Shown piece after piece: positions 22,341 through 33,440 of a stretch of 64,000 nt of DNA. Under the pieces are notes generated by a model, which saw only the letters and a program-made list of their open reading frames with translations, had not been told where the DNA came from and ran no database searches. Every line of letters starts with the position of its first letter. Position 1 is the first letter of the stretch. Location of the stretch: assembly GCA_009763385.1 (NCBI GenBank), contig CM019825.1, positions 117,175,131 to 117,239,130 on the forward strand. Reading direction: 5' to 3'. This stretch comes from Coix lacryma-jobi var. lacryma-jobi. Lineage: Eukaryota; Streptophyta; Magnoliopsida; Poales; Poaceae. The position numbers and the translations under genes were made by a program.

Positions 22341-24047
22341 ATGCCACCGAGGAAGGCGCTGAAGACGGTTGACAATCCCGAGACGGTTGCCGCGAACAAG
22401 GATGGCCATGGCACAATCGCGGCATCCGTTTTAACCACTCAAATACCACCGAATACAACCCAAAACACCCAAGCTTTCGGCAGCACGCTCCCGACGGGAA
22501 CCCAGCTACCGCCGATAGCAACCTCAAGCCGTGACTCGCAGCCTTTCGGCAGAGATGGCACGCCGGAAGGGATCGTCCAAGACGAGCCCGGCGACGATGC
22601 TGAAGTTACCAGGCATGCCCAAGCAATCAGAATGCTGACGGAGCAGCAAGAAGAAATCGAAAGGTTGGTTCAGTAAAGAGATTAGTTGCAGTGGCAGCTT
22701 GTGGCAAAAGCAAGGGAAGATGAAACTCGCGACGCGTTTCGTCAGGCGGAGGCGCAGAGGAGGCAACTGGAAAAGGAAATTCAGGAACTGGGAAAGGCTG
22801 GAGGAGGCCCGATCCCAATAATTCAAGAAAATGTGTTCGTGCCAAGGCGAGAGCAGCCACCAGCTTTCGACAATGCAATCGACGAAACCTCCCCGCTTTC
22901 AAGAGAATTGCAAGCCCATCTGTGGCCCCTCAACTACAAGCCACACATTCCGACTTTCGACGGCAAGGCGAATCCGCGCAAATTCTTGGCGAGCTACGAG
23001 ACAACCGTATTTTCGGCAGGCGGGGACAATCAGGGCTTGGCGAAATCACTCATTCTGGCAGTCGAAGACGTGGCCCACGATTGGTACACCACACTCAAGC
23101 CACTATCCATCTATTCGTGGGCTCAGTTGAAGGCCGAATTGCTCGCCACTTTCCAAGGATTCCGGCCGGATGTCAAGACCACACGAGACCTCATGAACTG
23201 CACCTAGCAAGACGATGAACCTTTATCCGAGTACCTCAAACGTTTCATCCAGCTAAAAGCTCAAGCTCCGAATGTGCTGGAAGCTGCGGTAATTGCAGCA
23301 GCCACCGAAGGCTTGGGGACCGGGCAGTGCGCCGCTCACTTGTCCAGAGAGCCGCCGAAAACTGTTAAGGAATTGTTCGATGTGATGAACGCATATGCAA
23401 GGTCAGATGATGATTTTCGGCGGCGTAAAGCCGCCCGTTTGATTCAGAGACAAGCGACGAAAGCAAGTCGGCCGCCGCCAGTGCCGAATCAAAGGATGGT
23501 TAGACCCTTCCGGTCAATCAACACTCTGCAGGAAGAACCAGCGCAGTCAGCAGCGGGCATGGAGAGGCCGGACATGGCCAACTTTCAGCCACAAAGGGGG
23601 TTCGATCAAGCTTTCCGCGGAGGACGTGGCGGAAGGACAGGACGTGGCGGCCGAGACGGTAGAGGCCGCGGAAGAGGAGCCAAGCCTCCATACTGTGTCA
23701 TCTGCGATGGCAATTTCGGTCACACCACCCGAGACTGTAAATACAGCAAGATGGTGAAAGAGCTAAAAGACAAGGATCAAGCTTCAGCTTCTGGCGAAAG
23801 CTCCAAGCACGTGTTTCACAATTCACAAGACCCAGCAGGAGGAGCGATAGCGTGCAGCAACTACGCAAGCATGCCTATGCACCCCCCGCAGTACATGCCT
23901 CCCCAGAATTTGCATTGGTACAATCCGGCATATCAGGGTTACCAGTTCCCGGTCTTTGCGCCACAGTCGGTGGCGGTTTCGTCACCCATGCACTATCAGC
24001 GCCAGCCAACACCGCCACCAGCGCTTCCGGTTCAAGCCCAACCCTAG
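22341..24047 (+). pseudogene. Tat-lineage gag with in-frame stops
   Basis: Capsid/nucleocapsid gene starting MPPRKALKTV at 22341, 18 bp after the PBS. Motifs in order: a hydrophilic coiled-coil N terminus; the retrotransposon gag core (LILAVEDVAHDWYTTLKP near 23050, then FQGFRPD, then YLKRFIQLKAQAP); an RG-rich region (GRGGRTGRGGRDGRGRGRG near 23630); and a zinc knuckle CVICDGNFGHTTRDC with CX2CX5HX4C spacing. The whole length is in one frame but is interrupted by TAA at 22674, TAG at 22683, TAG at 23205 and TAG at 24045. Those stops inactivate it. It continues in the same frame into the protease, as in other Tat elements. Confidence 0.8.
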
Positions 24048-25400
24048 AGGCAGCAAGCACAACCCAGTTACCAGCAGGGGCAGGAGATAGAAAACGAAAC
24101 TAGCGCAATCAACAACATCCTTCCGTCAAGAGGCCACATTTTCGCCATCACGGGCGGATCCAACCTGGAGCACAAAAGTAAAAGGGTGAGAAAGGACTAT
24201 CATCGAAGAGTCCAGACTGTATCACCAAGGCTTCCGCTGAACAGGCCAACTTGGTCACTAGCGCCGATATGTTTCGATGAATCAGATTTCAAAGTTCGCG
24301 ACTACCCGCATTGCGACGCTTTCGTCGCCACGACCAATGTGTCCGGTTTCACCTTGCATAACATTTTGATCAACACTGGAAGCTCAGCAGACATCTTGTT
24401 CGTCAAAGCTTTCGAAGCGATGGGAATGGACAGGCGCAGTTTGGACCCCGTCGGCAATTCCTTGTACGGTTTCGGAGGAAGAAAGATCGACGCTATCGGC
24501 AAGAAACAAATCCCGATATCTTTCGCCGAGGGAGAAAGAGTGCGCACCGAAATGGTGACGTTCGACATAGTGAACATGGACTACCCATACACCGCAATTT
24601 TCGGCAGAGGTTTCACCATCAAGTTCAATGTCATAATCAAGCAAAGCTACTTGTGCATGAAAATGACATCCCCTTTCGGCATTATCACCGTGCACGGAGA
24701 TCAGCAAGCCTCTAGAAGAATAGAAGGCAGGCCAACTTCCGGTTACAGCCTCATAAATGAAGTGGCAAAGAAAGACGAAATGCAGCCGACCGCCGAAGAG
24801 CACGCCATTACCGGCTCGTCAGAATGTAAGGTCGGGGCAGCCGAAGAGACGGTAAGGATCCCGCTGACGGTTTCCAGGCCCGAAAGAACTGTGCACATTG
24901 GGACAAGCATGCCGGAAGAAGAAAGGAACATTCTAGCATCATTTCTCGTGAACAACGATGACATTTTTGCTTGGTCAGCAAATGACTTACATGGCGTTAG
25001 CAGAGATCTCGCCCAGCATAGTTTGAACGTCGCAAGCGGCGCTAAGCCCAGAAAGCAAAAACTGAGAAAGATGTCAAACGAAAGGGCAGATGCGGCGAAA
25101 GCCGAAGTGCAGAGATTGCTCGATGCGGGAGTAATCCGACCAGTCCAGTACCCCGAATGGCTGGCGAACGTTGTCTTGGTGAAAAAGAAGAATGGAAAGT
25201 GGCGAATGTGTGTCGATTTCACCGACCTCAACAAATGCTGCCCGAAGGATCTGTATCCTTTGCCTCGTATCGACAAGCTCGTCGACATTGTAGCCGGTTG
25301 TGAAATAATGAGTTTACTCGAGACAGGAAGATCATCAAGCAGATTTACTCGAGACTTTCGGCAACCTCCGCAAAAGCGGCTTGAAGCTCAACCCTGACAA
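24048..25400 (+). pseudogene. Tat pol: protease (Asp to Asn) and truncated reverse transcriptase
   Basis: Same frame as gag. The retropepsin-like domain reads ILINTGSSADILF at 24363-24400; the active-site D-T-G is N-T-G here (AAC codon, 24372-24374), while the sister element at 62640 keeps DTG. The RT begins with the family blocks QRLLDAGVIRPVQYPEWLANV and KNGKWRMCVDFTDLNKCCPKD (25106-25260). At about 25320 the sequence jumps from MSLLE to the region preceding LNPDKCIFG. Comparison with 63565-63830 shows that roughly 240 bp, including the YVDD catalytic block, is missing. A 12-base direct repeat TTTACTCGAGAC flanks the joint (about 25314 and 25349). Frames also shift here. The enzyme cannot be functional. 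Confidence 0.85.
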
Positions 25401-26599
25401 GTGTATTTTCGGCATAAAAAGGGCAAGCTCCTTGGTTGCCTAGTGTCGGCAAGGGGAATTAAAGCCAATCCAGACAAAATAGTGGCGATCATCAACATGC
25501 AACCACCCTCGAGCCGAAAGCAAGTGCAGAAGTTGACGAGAAGGCTGGCTTCTTTAAACAGATTTATCGCAAGGTCCGCCGAAAAAGGGCTGCCTTTCTT
25601 CAGAACTCTGCGTAGCTCTGACCCTTTTGATTGGGGGGAAGAGCAGCGGCAGGCTTTCCAGCAGCTAAAGGAGTACCTGACAAGGCTAACCACGTTATCT
25701 AAACCATCGCCGGAAGCGACGCTCTTGTTGTATCTTGCATCATCTCACACCACCGTAAGCGCAGTATTGGTGGAAGAGAAGGAACACGAAAACAATATGA
25801 TGCAGTTTCCGATCTACTTCGTCTCCGAGGCCCTCTCAGGAGCAAAACTGAACTATTCAGAGCTGGAGAAGATAGCATATACGGTGGTAATGGCTTCTAG
25901 GAAGCTAAAGCATTATTTTCAATCTCACCACATCATAGTCCTATCGGCTCAACCATTGGAAGCTCTGTTCCGCAACAACGAAGCTATCGGCCGAATTGAC
26001 AAGTGGGCGGTGGAGCTAAACGAATACGTGATCGATTTCCAACACCGGTTCGTAATCAAGTCCAGGCGTTGGCAGATTTCATAGCAGACTGGACTCACAT
26101 GGTTTTCGACACAACTCTTGAATTCGAGGAGCCTGTATGGACAGTAAATTGTGATGGCGCTTGGGGAATGGCTGGAGCCGGAATCTCGGCGATTTTAACC
26201 CCGCCAAGAGGACCGAAGGTCAGATTCGCCGCAAGGCTGCAATTCCTCACAACCAACAACACCGCCGAATATGAAGACATGCTGCTGGGATTACGAAAGC
26301 TCCGAGCAATCGGAGCAAGAAGATGCATAGTCAAGTCAGATTCCCAAGTCGTCGTTGGCCACGCCGAAAAGGATTTCACAGCAAGAGAACCAGACCTAGC
26401 CAAGTATATGGCAGCAATCAGAAGAATGGAGAAGTATTTCGCAGGTTTCACTTTACGACACATTCCAAGAGCCAAAAACACAGAGGCAGATGAATTGGCC
26501 AAAGCCGCAGCACAAAATCTGTCATTACCACCAGACGTGTTCTACCAAGTCCTTTCGGCCAAAGCTGTGAAAGAAGAGGAAGATCACCCAAGTTCGGTG
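25401..26599 (+). pseudogene. Tat pol: RT thumb, first RNase H and second (archaeal-type) RNase H
   Basis: From 25401 the frame carries GKLLGCLVSARGIKANPDKI (RT thumb side) and the Ty3-type RNase H/connection (LNYSELEKIAYTVVMASRKL). Near 26058-26066 the frame shifts. The second frame holds a full additional RNase H with all acidic residues visible (NCDGAWG, NTAEYED, VKSDSQVV, NTEADELAKAA). A second, archaeal-type RNase H after the first is the hallmark of the Tat lineage. The coding sequence stops abruptly at 26599 where the copia LTR begins and resumes at 38226 in the same frame once one copy of the CGGTG duplication is discounted. Confidence 0.85.
26595..26599. other. Target site duplication CGGTG (left) of the inserted copia
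   Basis: CGGTG precedes the LTR start TGAAGGACC here and is repeated at 38221-38225 after the other LTR. It marks a single clean insertion into Tat pol. Confidence 0.92.
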
Positions 26600-28621
26600 T
26601 GAAGGACCGAGAAAGCACTAGCAAGGCGACCAGAGGGGGGGGGGGGGGGGTGAATGGGAGCTCAAAAATTTCTCTCGAAACTTTGGCCAAATGTCCCAAA
26701 ATCAACCCCGAGAAACTACGACCGAGACCGTGATGCCCACGACCCTTGGAAGAGGGTGGATGATCCCTAGGATCACAGCGAGGCCCCACAAGAAGATAGC
26801 AAACCAAATGCCAAAAGCTCCAGCTCGAACACAACCCCAAAAACCAAGTCCCGAACGTAGATTGTCAGCTACGTCGAGAAACTCCTAAATACCTATGCTA
26901 ACAAGTAGCAAAGATACCTAGAGAGGTTCCTTGGTCAACTACGAGGCCTAACGAGAAGTCCGGAAACCAAGCGAACAAGTCGGGAGAGCAAACGCACTAA
27001 GCCGGAAGCTTCAGACGATTCCCGGAATGTCCGGCCCTGGGGTCCCGGACTGTCCGCGCTCTGGTGGCGGACTGTCCGCCGGTCAAGTCAGCAAAAACAC
27101 AATGCTGCTGAAGTCCCCCTGCTCGGTCCCGCACTGTCCGCGCTTTAGCACGACGGACTGTCCGCCGGTGACCCGAGCCAAAAACCAGCAGGGACTGGCC
27201 GCGGCTGGACTGGACCAGCCCCGACGCGCGGACTGTCCGTGCTCTGAGTGGCGGACTGTCCGCGGTCACTCAGGGAGGGCGACTTTGATCGCCCTTCACC
27301 CAAATCTTCCCCAAATCGATTCAAATCAAAATCCCACGTTCCCAAACTTGGAGAGGATGATCACGGAGTAGTTAGAAGACTATCCCCAAGAAATCATCCG
27401 CTCAAATCGAGTCAATCACCGGGAAATCAAAAGGGAAGAAGAATGAACCGAAAAACGCTATGAAAACGAAATCAACCCGATCTACTTGTTCGTAAGGAGT
27501 AAGATAAATTCCTTCAGTGGAAAAGATCTCCTTTCAAATACGAACAAGATGATTCAAACTGATTTCGCAAAGACGCATGGGAGAGAGAGATCGAGTGACG
27601 GGAAAATCGCGGAGAAATGAAGAACGCGAAGAACACAAACCAAAACGCGAATCAACACATCGATCTGCAACCGTGTGGCTACCACACGCTACAACAGTGA
27701 GGTTACGACCTCACTTCCTCAAAAACTCCAGTACACAGAGGTATGGTTCTCTGCGGATCTCAGCTAGCTACAGCAGGGGATTGGGAGAGCAGGAAACCCT
27801 AGAAGCAAAGACCAAATGACTGAGATCATTGGGGAGGAGGGTGTCGCCCTCTACTTAACCTATTCCTAATGCCTACTCTATTCCTATTCTACCCTTCTCT
27901 ACTTACAGAGCGAGCCAGCTAAACCCTAGGGTTATTCTGGACCAACTCGGTGGTAGGTGTATCCGACGGTCACGCCCGCACAACTCGTAGCGTTGCCTCG
28001 ACGCAACCTCCCGATTGCCGCCACGTGCCGCCCTCGCTCTGCACCCCCGGTTTTGTGGCCCAAACCGGGAAACCAGCCTTTTCCAGCCAACCCCCGATTT
28101 TGAGGCCCAAACCGGGAAACAAGCCCACCAGCTTCTGAGTTTTGAGGCCAAACTCAGCAAACCCTCAGTGCCCAGGTTTTGAGGCCCAAACCTGGAAACC
28201 GTCCACACCCAGGTTTTGAGGCCCAAACCTGGAAACCGTCCACCCGATGGTTTTTCCTTGGCTCTACCACCAAACCGACGTCGTAGATGGGATGCACCTC
28301 CCGTGCACCCCGTCCACCGACACGTGTCCCCAAGTCCACGACTCAGGCAACACATGACCGCAAGTCTTCACTTGTAGCTGCCACAGGCTGCCAGCCACCA
28401 CAGCTGATCCTCGGGCCTCTGGTCCCTCAGTCCAAGCCTCACGTCCGCCCTTCGCCACTCTCGGTCCATCGGCACGGCACGTCTCTACTTGACCTTCACC
28501 CCGCCTTTGATCACTGCATCCGTGCTCGACACCTGCACAACACAAGCCAAAGAACATGCGCATCATCCCAGTTGACAATCACTCATCACTCAGAGACCCG
28601 ACATACACCCATGTATCCGCA
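26600..28621 (-). repeat. 3' LTR of the inserted copia (2022 bp)
   Basis: Plus-strand ends are TGAAGGACCGAG...ATGTATCCGCA. It is nearly identical by eye to the other LTR (36184-38220), with scattered base changes and a 22-bp-scale length difference in the CGGACTGTCCG cluster near 27040. It carries the same G-run (longer here, near 26636-26650) and the hairpin array at 28046-28232. Confidence 0.93.
28046..28232. repeat. Array of five hairpin repeats, left copia LTR
   Basis: Stem-loops lie at 28046-28069, 28093-28116, 28135-28157, 28172-28195 and 28209-28232. Left arms are CCCGGTTT, CCCGATTT (one mismatch with its partner), CTGAGTTT, CCAGGTTT and CCAGGTTT. Loops are TGTGGCCC or TGAGGCC(C). In the partner LTR the second stem is perfect, so the mismatch arose after insertion. 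Confidence 0.85.
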
Positions 28622-28635
28622 ATCTCCCCCTTGAT
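28622..28635 (-). other. Polypurine tract of the inserted copia
   Basis: On the minus strand ATCAAGGGGGAGAT abuts the LTR start TGCGGATAC. This is the expected priming site for plus-strand DNA. Confidence 0.8.
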
Positions 28636-30241
28636 GAGTGCATTGTCAACTACCAACACAAATCATAATAGAAAGAGAAGAAGGAAGAAGGAGAAGAGAG
28701 AACTCGACCAAATGACCCAAAAGCATAGCAAAGCCGAAGAAGGTCAAGTGGAAAGAGCGAAAGAACTTGGTCCCCAAAGACATGGGCAACGGCTCGACGC
28801 AACTAAGCAAAGCAAAGCTAGCCCTCAAGAAGAGGTAGAACAGGCTCAACACCGCTAGCAAATCCCAATCGAAAATATCGAAGCAAAATGCTAGTCCCTC
28901 AAGATAGAGGCACAGAGGCTCAACACAACTAGCAAAGAAAGCTCGATACCGACTGTTACCAAAAAGAGTTCGACACCAATTGAAAATCTGAAAAGCAAAT
29001 GCTAGTCCCTCAAGAAAGAGGCTAAGGCTCAACGCAACTAGCAAACCGCTCCAAACCAATTGAAAATGTCAAAGACTCAACCGGAACCAAACTCCTCCTC
29101 GAATAGTGCAAACAACCAAGAAGACTCCCCCTTAGCTGAAACGGAGGGTAATGATTTGCAATTTCTCCCCCTTAGTTGAAAATGCACTTATCAAGAAATA
29201 AGGCTCCCCCTCAGAAAATGCACCAACAAAAAGTGCCAACAAGAGAGGTTCTCCCCCTTCCAAAATGCATATGAGTCAAAATGCAAGTTAGGAGCTTCAG
29301 GAGTATACTCAAAAGAGTGCAAAGATGCTCGATAGAGTTCTGATCCGATGACTCAGAAAAATGCACAGAATGCTAGCAAAGGCTCAAGCTGATCACTAAG
29401 AATGAAATATGAACATGTGAGCAGTTTTAAGCCGAAAAAGGTATTCACCATCAAAATAGCACAAGACATGTATGGACAGGAAGTCAAGTGTGCTAAGCAT
29501 GTATACCAAGTGAACTACCCCTAGCACAGTTCAATCATCATGCTGATACCATTTTAGGCATTTACTTGTGATTTCAAATTTTAATCGGAGTTGCAGCGGC
29601 GAAATTACACAAGTTCAAAAAACAGCATGTGACTGCGAGAGGTTGAATGCTTGTTATTGCCTAACTTTTCAACTGTGCGAAGCCTATGCATAAGCAATCA
29701 GAAGCTTAAAGCAACAGTTTTGGTCATACACTACACAACTCAAGTTTAACTCAAAGTGCAATGAGAAACAGTCTCGAAACTGTGAGGTGCTAACAAGCAA
29801 ACCCATCTCGATCTTTCCAATTCACTTAACTTGTTCAGATTTTAAATAGAATATGACATACCAAGCAAGTGAATGACTCAACACTAGAGACATAGCAGCC
29901 TAGCATATATGAAAAGCACATGTGACTTCAACATATCCTACACATGCTAGTTGCATATCTCAATGGTGAACATTTTTAAGTTCATTATCAAATTCACCAT
30001 TCAAAAATAGCTCAGCTCATAGTATACACTAGTGATCAGAAAGAGCATAAGCTACAACATCAACATAAAGCATCGGAGTAAAAACTACACAGAGCATAGT
30101 TACATTCTTCAGATTATACACATGAAGCTCAAAATGTAAAAGCGTATGCTGAAATGCAAAAGATGCACGAAGAAATCAAAAAGAAGCAAAACCAACTGAA
30201 ACTAAAAAGTCAGTGTACAAAATCCAAAGTGTTTCCCCCAT
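28636..30241 (-). mobile_element. Copia 3' non-coding region with repeats
   Basis: 1.6 kb between the RNase H stop and the polypurine tract; no gene. Four further polypurine-like motifs (AAGGGGGAG or GAGGGGGAG on the minus strand) lie at about 29125, 29165, 29203 and 29251. A degenerate repeat with GCTAGTCCCTCAAGA...GGCTCAACRCAACTAGCAAA occurs three times, at 28817, 28890 and 29001. I see nothing coding in the remaining AT-rich part. Confidence 0.65.
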
Positions 30242-30991
30242 CTAAAAGGGGAAACACACACCAAGCTGACCTCTCAACCGATTAAAGGTTGATTGGTCCA
30301 AAGGCTTGGTAAAAATATCAGCAAGCTGATGATGAGTATCGACATGGCGAAGGTCGATATCACCCTTCTCATAGTGGTCTCGCAGAAAATAAAAGCGCAC
30401 ATCAATGTGTTTGGTCTTCGAGTGAAGCACGGGGTTCTTAGCAACGCTAATCGCACTCGTGCTGTCACAAAGCAATGAAACACGAGAAAAGCTCAGACCA
30501 AAATCACGCAAAGTGGCCATCATCTAGAGTAACTGGGAACAACAGCTAGCCGCAGCAACATACTCAGCCTCCGTGGTAGACTTGGCGACGCTAGACTGCT
30601 TGCGAGAAGACCACAAAACAAGAGAAGAACCAATAAACTGGCAAGTCCTAGAAGTGGACTTGCGATCAATACGGCAACCAGCAAAATCGGCATCGGAATA
30701 ACCGCAAAGGGAAAGGGTGGAGGAAGCAGAATACCAAATCCCGAATTCTGGAGAGAAGGATAAGTACCTCATAATGCGCTTGACGGCCTGACGGTGAGAG
30801 GTGCGCGGCGGAGCCTGAAAGCGCGCGCAGAGGCACACCGCGAACTGAATGTCCGAGCGTGTCGCCGTCAGGTACAACAGCGACCCGATCATACTCCGGT
30901 ACTCCTTCTGGTCCACCGCTTCTCCCTCCTTGTCCGCATCCAGGGCCGTCGTGGTCGCCATGGGTGTTGGAAGAGGCTTGGCCTCACCCAT
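30242..30991 (-). pseudogene. Copia RNase H, one internal stop
   Basis: C-terminal end of the copia polyprotein. The first part has the RT-RNase H connection and RNase H start (YRSMIGSLLYLTATRSDI, then GYSDADFAG, then KSTTEAEYVAAASCCSQ). The second part has LLCDSTSAISVAKNPV, HIDVRFYFLRDH and ADIFTKPLD, and ends at 30242. The two halves are in one frame, separated by a TAG at 30524-30526 where a Trp codon is expected, which fits a single G-to-A change. Catalytic Asp/Glu residues (SDAD, EAEY, CDST) are kept. Confidence 0.85.
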
Positions 30992-31027
30992 GTCGAACTT
31001 CTTCAGGATATCTCTGGTGTACTTGCC

Positions 31028-31849
31028 CTAGTGCACAAACGTTCCTTCCCGGGTTTGCTTGATTTGCAACCCGAGGAAAAACGTCAACTCGCCCATCATG
31101 CTCATCTCGAACTCCCTGCTCATAATGTCTGCAAACTTGGCAACCAAAGCGTGAGAAGAACCACCGAAAATGATATCATCCACGTAAATTTGGACCAAGA
31201 GAGTATCCGTGACTTGCTTGAGGAGAAAGAACGTTTTATCTACACATCCCATTTTAAAACCCTTAGCAAGCAAAAAGGTTTTCAACCTATCATACCAGGC
31301 TCTAGGGGCTTGTTTCAAACCATACAAAGCTTTGTGAAGTTTAAAAACATGGTTTGGAAACTTGGGATTTTCGAAACCGGGGGGTTGTCTAACATACACC
31401 TCCTCTTCTATGTAGCCGTTTAAGAAGGCACTCTTGACATCCATTTGAAAAAGTTTGAAACCTTTGGATGCAGCAAAAGCCAAGAGTATCCTAATAGCCT
31501 CCAAACGTGCTACAGGAGCAAATGTCTCCTCATAGTCTATCCCCTCCTTCTGACTATATCCCTGGGCTACGAGTCTGGCCTTGTTTCTCACAACATGGCC
31601 ATCTTCTCCCTGTTTGTTTTTGAAAACCCATTTTGTCCCGATTGGATGACATTCAGAAGGTGGAGACACTAGAACCCAAACCCGATTTCTCTCAAAGTTT
31701 TCTAACTCCTCATGCATGGCATTGACCCAATCCGGATCCGTCAGAGCGTGTCCAACATCCCGGGGTTCAAAATCAGCAACAAATGCAGAATGAGCAAAGT
31801 GAGAGATTTGCCTTGACCGGGTGACGCGTTCGTCGATGCTGCCGATCAT
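31028..31849 (-). pseudogene. Copia reverse transcriptase
   Basis: Well preserved RT domain: ALTDPDWVNAMHEELENF, KARLVAQGYSQKEGIDYEET, then FQMDVKSAFLNGYIEEEVY, YGLKQAPRAWYDRL and the catalytic block IYVDDIIFG. It ends at a TAG (31028-31030) where family members read a Gln just before GKYTRDILKKF; the downstream sequence continues in frame into RNase H. A frameshift near 31850-31990 separates it from the integrase frame, in a Pro-rich linker. Confidence 0.88.
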
Positions 31850-33435
31850 CTGCTGAGGTGGGTGCTGGCGCTGAATGTGTCATGGCGCCTCCCTTGCCGA
31901 AGTGGCCTCCCCCTCAACAGCAGTTGGTGCCTCCCGGAGGGTACAAAAGGTACCGCTCGGGGTGGCGGATCCCACGGCCCCCAGGAAGACGATGTGTCGG
32001 GGCCGTGAGTCGTCGTAGAGGCCGCTCTTTGCGGCATAGCAGGTGGAGGAGGTGCTGGGTCATCTATCCCTTCAGCACCTTCTTCTTCATCATCGAAAAG
32101 AGGTTCGCCAACCTCATGATCACCTGCACGCTCAAAACGAGAAGAAGGACAAACCATGGTCTCGTCGAAGGTGACATCGGATGTCTCCATGACTCGGTTA
32201 GTGTCAAGGTTAAGTACACGATAAGCTCGAGTGTGAGTGCCATAACCCAAAAACACACTGTTAGAAGAACGAGACTCAAACTTGTCCAAGTTGCCCTTTT
32301 TGAGTATAAAACAATGGCAACCAAAAACTCGAAAATAGCTCACCTTGGGTAGTTTTCCAAAACGCAACTCATAAGAGGTCTTTTTCAAGAAAGCTCGAAG
32401 AAAAATGCGATTGGAAATATAGCATGCAGTGTTCATAGCTTCGGCCCAATATCGCCTAGGAGTCCTATGCTCATCGAGCATCGTCCTGGCCATCTCTACA
32501 AGGGTCCGATTCTTCCTTTCTACAACACCATTCTGAGGCGGTGTGTAGGGGGAAGAAAACTGATGCTCTAACCCAAAAGAGTCACAAAACTTCTCAAAAT
32601 CCGAATTCTTGAATTCGGAACCATTATCACTCTGAATTGCTCGAATAGAGTTCAAAGGGAACTCATTTTGAAGATGCAAAATTAGATTGCGAGCAAAGGA
32701 GAAAGTCTCGGTCTTCTCAGCTAAAAAGAAGACCCACGAATATCTCGAAAAGTCATCAACAACAACAAGTACATACCACTTCCCCCCAATCGAGCTCACC
32801 CGAGCCGGACCAACAAGGTCCATGTGCAAAAGCTCTCCAGGGCGCTTGGTCATGACCTGAGTCACTAGATGGTGGGGAGCGCCAATCATCTTCCCGTGTC
32901 TACAAGAGTGGCAAACAAGATCCTTCTCCATAGATAACTTGGGCAATCCTCGGATTAGGCCAAGTGAACTAAGCCTTGCAAGCAAGTCGAAGCTCAAATG
33001 TCCAAGTCTCCTATGCCACTTCCAAAGATCAGAAGAGGAAGGTCCAGCCATAAGACAACGAGAAGTACCAAAAGACTCCGAGAAATTCGCACGAAAAACT
33101 TTTCCAAAGGGCAAAATCAAACACACAAGATTGCCCTAAGGATCCAAAATACGACTGAGATTCGGTTTAAATCGAATCTCATAGTCGTCGTCAAAAAGTT
33201 GCGAAACGGAAAGAAGGTTAAAATGCAAGTTAGAAACAAGAGCAACATCGCGCAACACAAAGTGCTCATTAACTCGCACAGACCCATGAGACAGCACCTT
33301 ACCTTTGCTGTTGTCGCCAAAGGTGATATACTCCTTTCCGGCGACCGGACTAAGACTGGAGAACCACTTGGCGTTTCCGGTCATGTGCCTCGAACACCCG
33401 GAATCCACCAACCAAACGTTCTCCAATCGTTTTAC
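31850..33435 (-). pseudogene. Copia protease and integrase
   Basis: The protease active site reads VWLVDSGCSRHMTG (33426 leftward). A TAG at 33136-33138 follows ILDP, where the sister copy near 5993 has CAG. The pre-integrase zinc region then follows (HRRLGHLSFDLL ... CHSCRHGKM), and the integrase core with D-D-E residues: DLVGPARVSS, QSDNGSEF and NGVVERKNRTLVEM. The GKLPKVSYFRVFGCHCFI block follows, then the Pro-rich linker with a frameshift near 31990. The gag-protease boundary has both a gag-frame TGA and a protease-frame TAG, which are shared with the sister copy. Confidence 0.88.
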
Positions 33436-33440
33436 CTACA

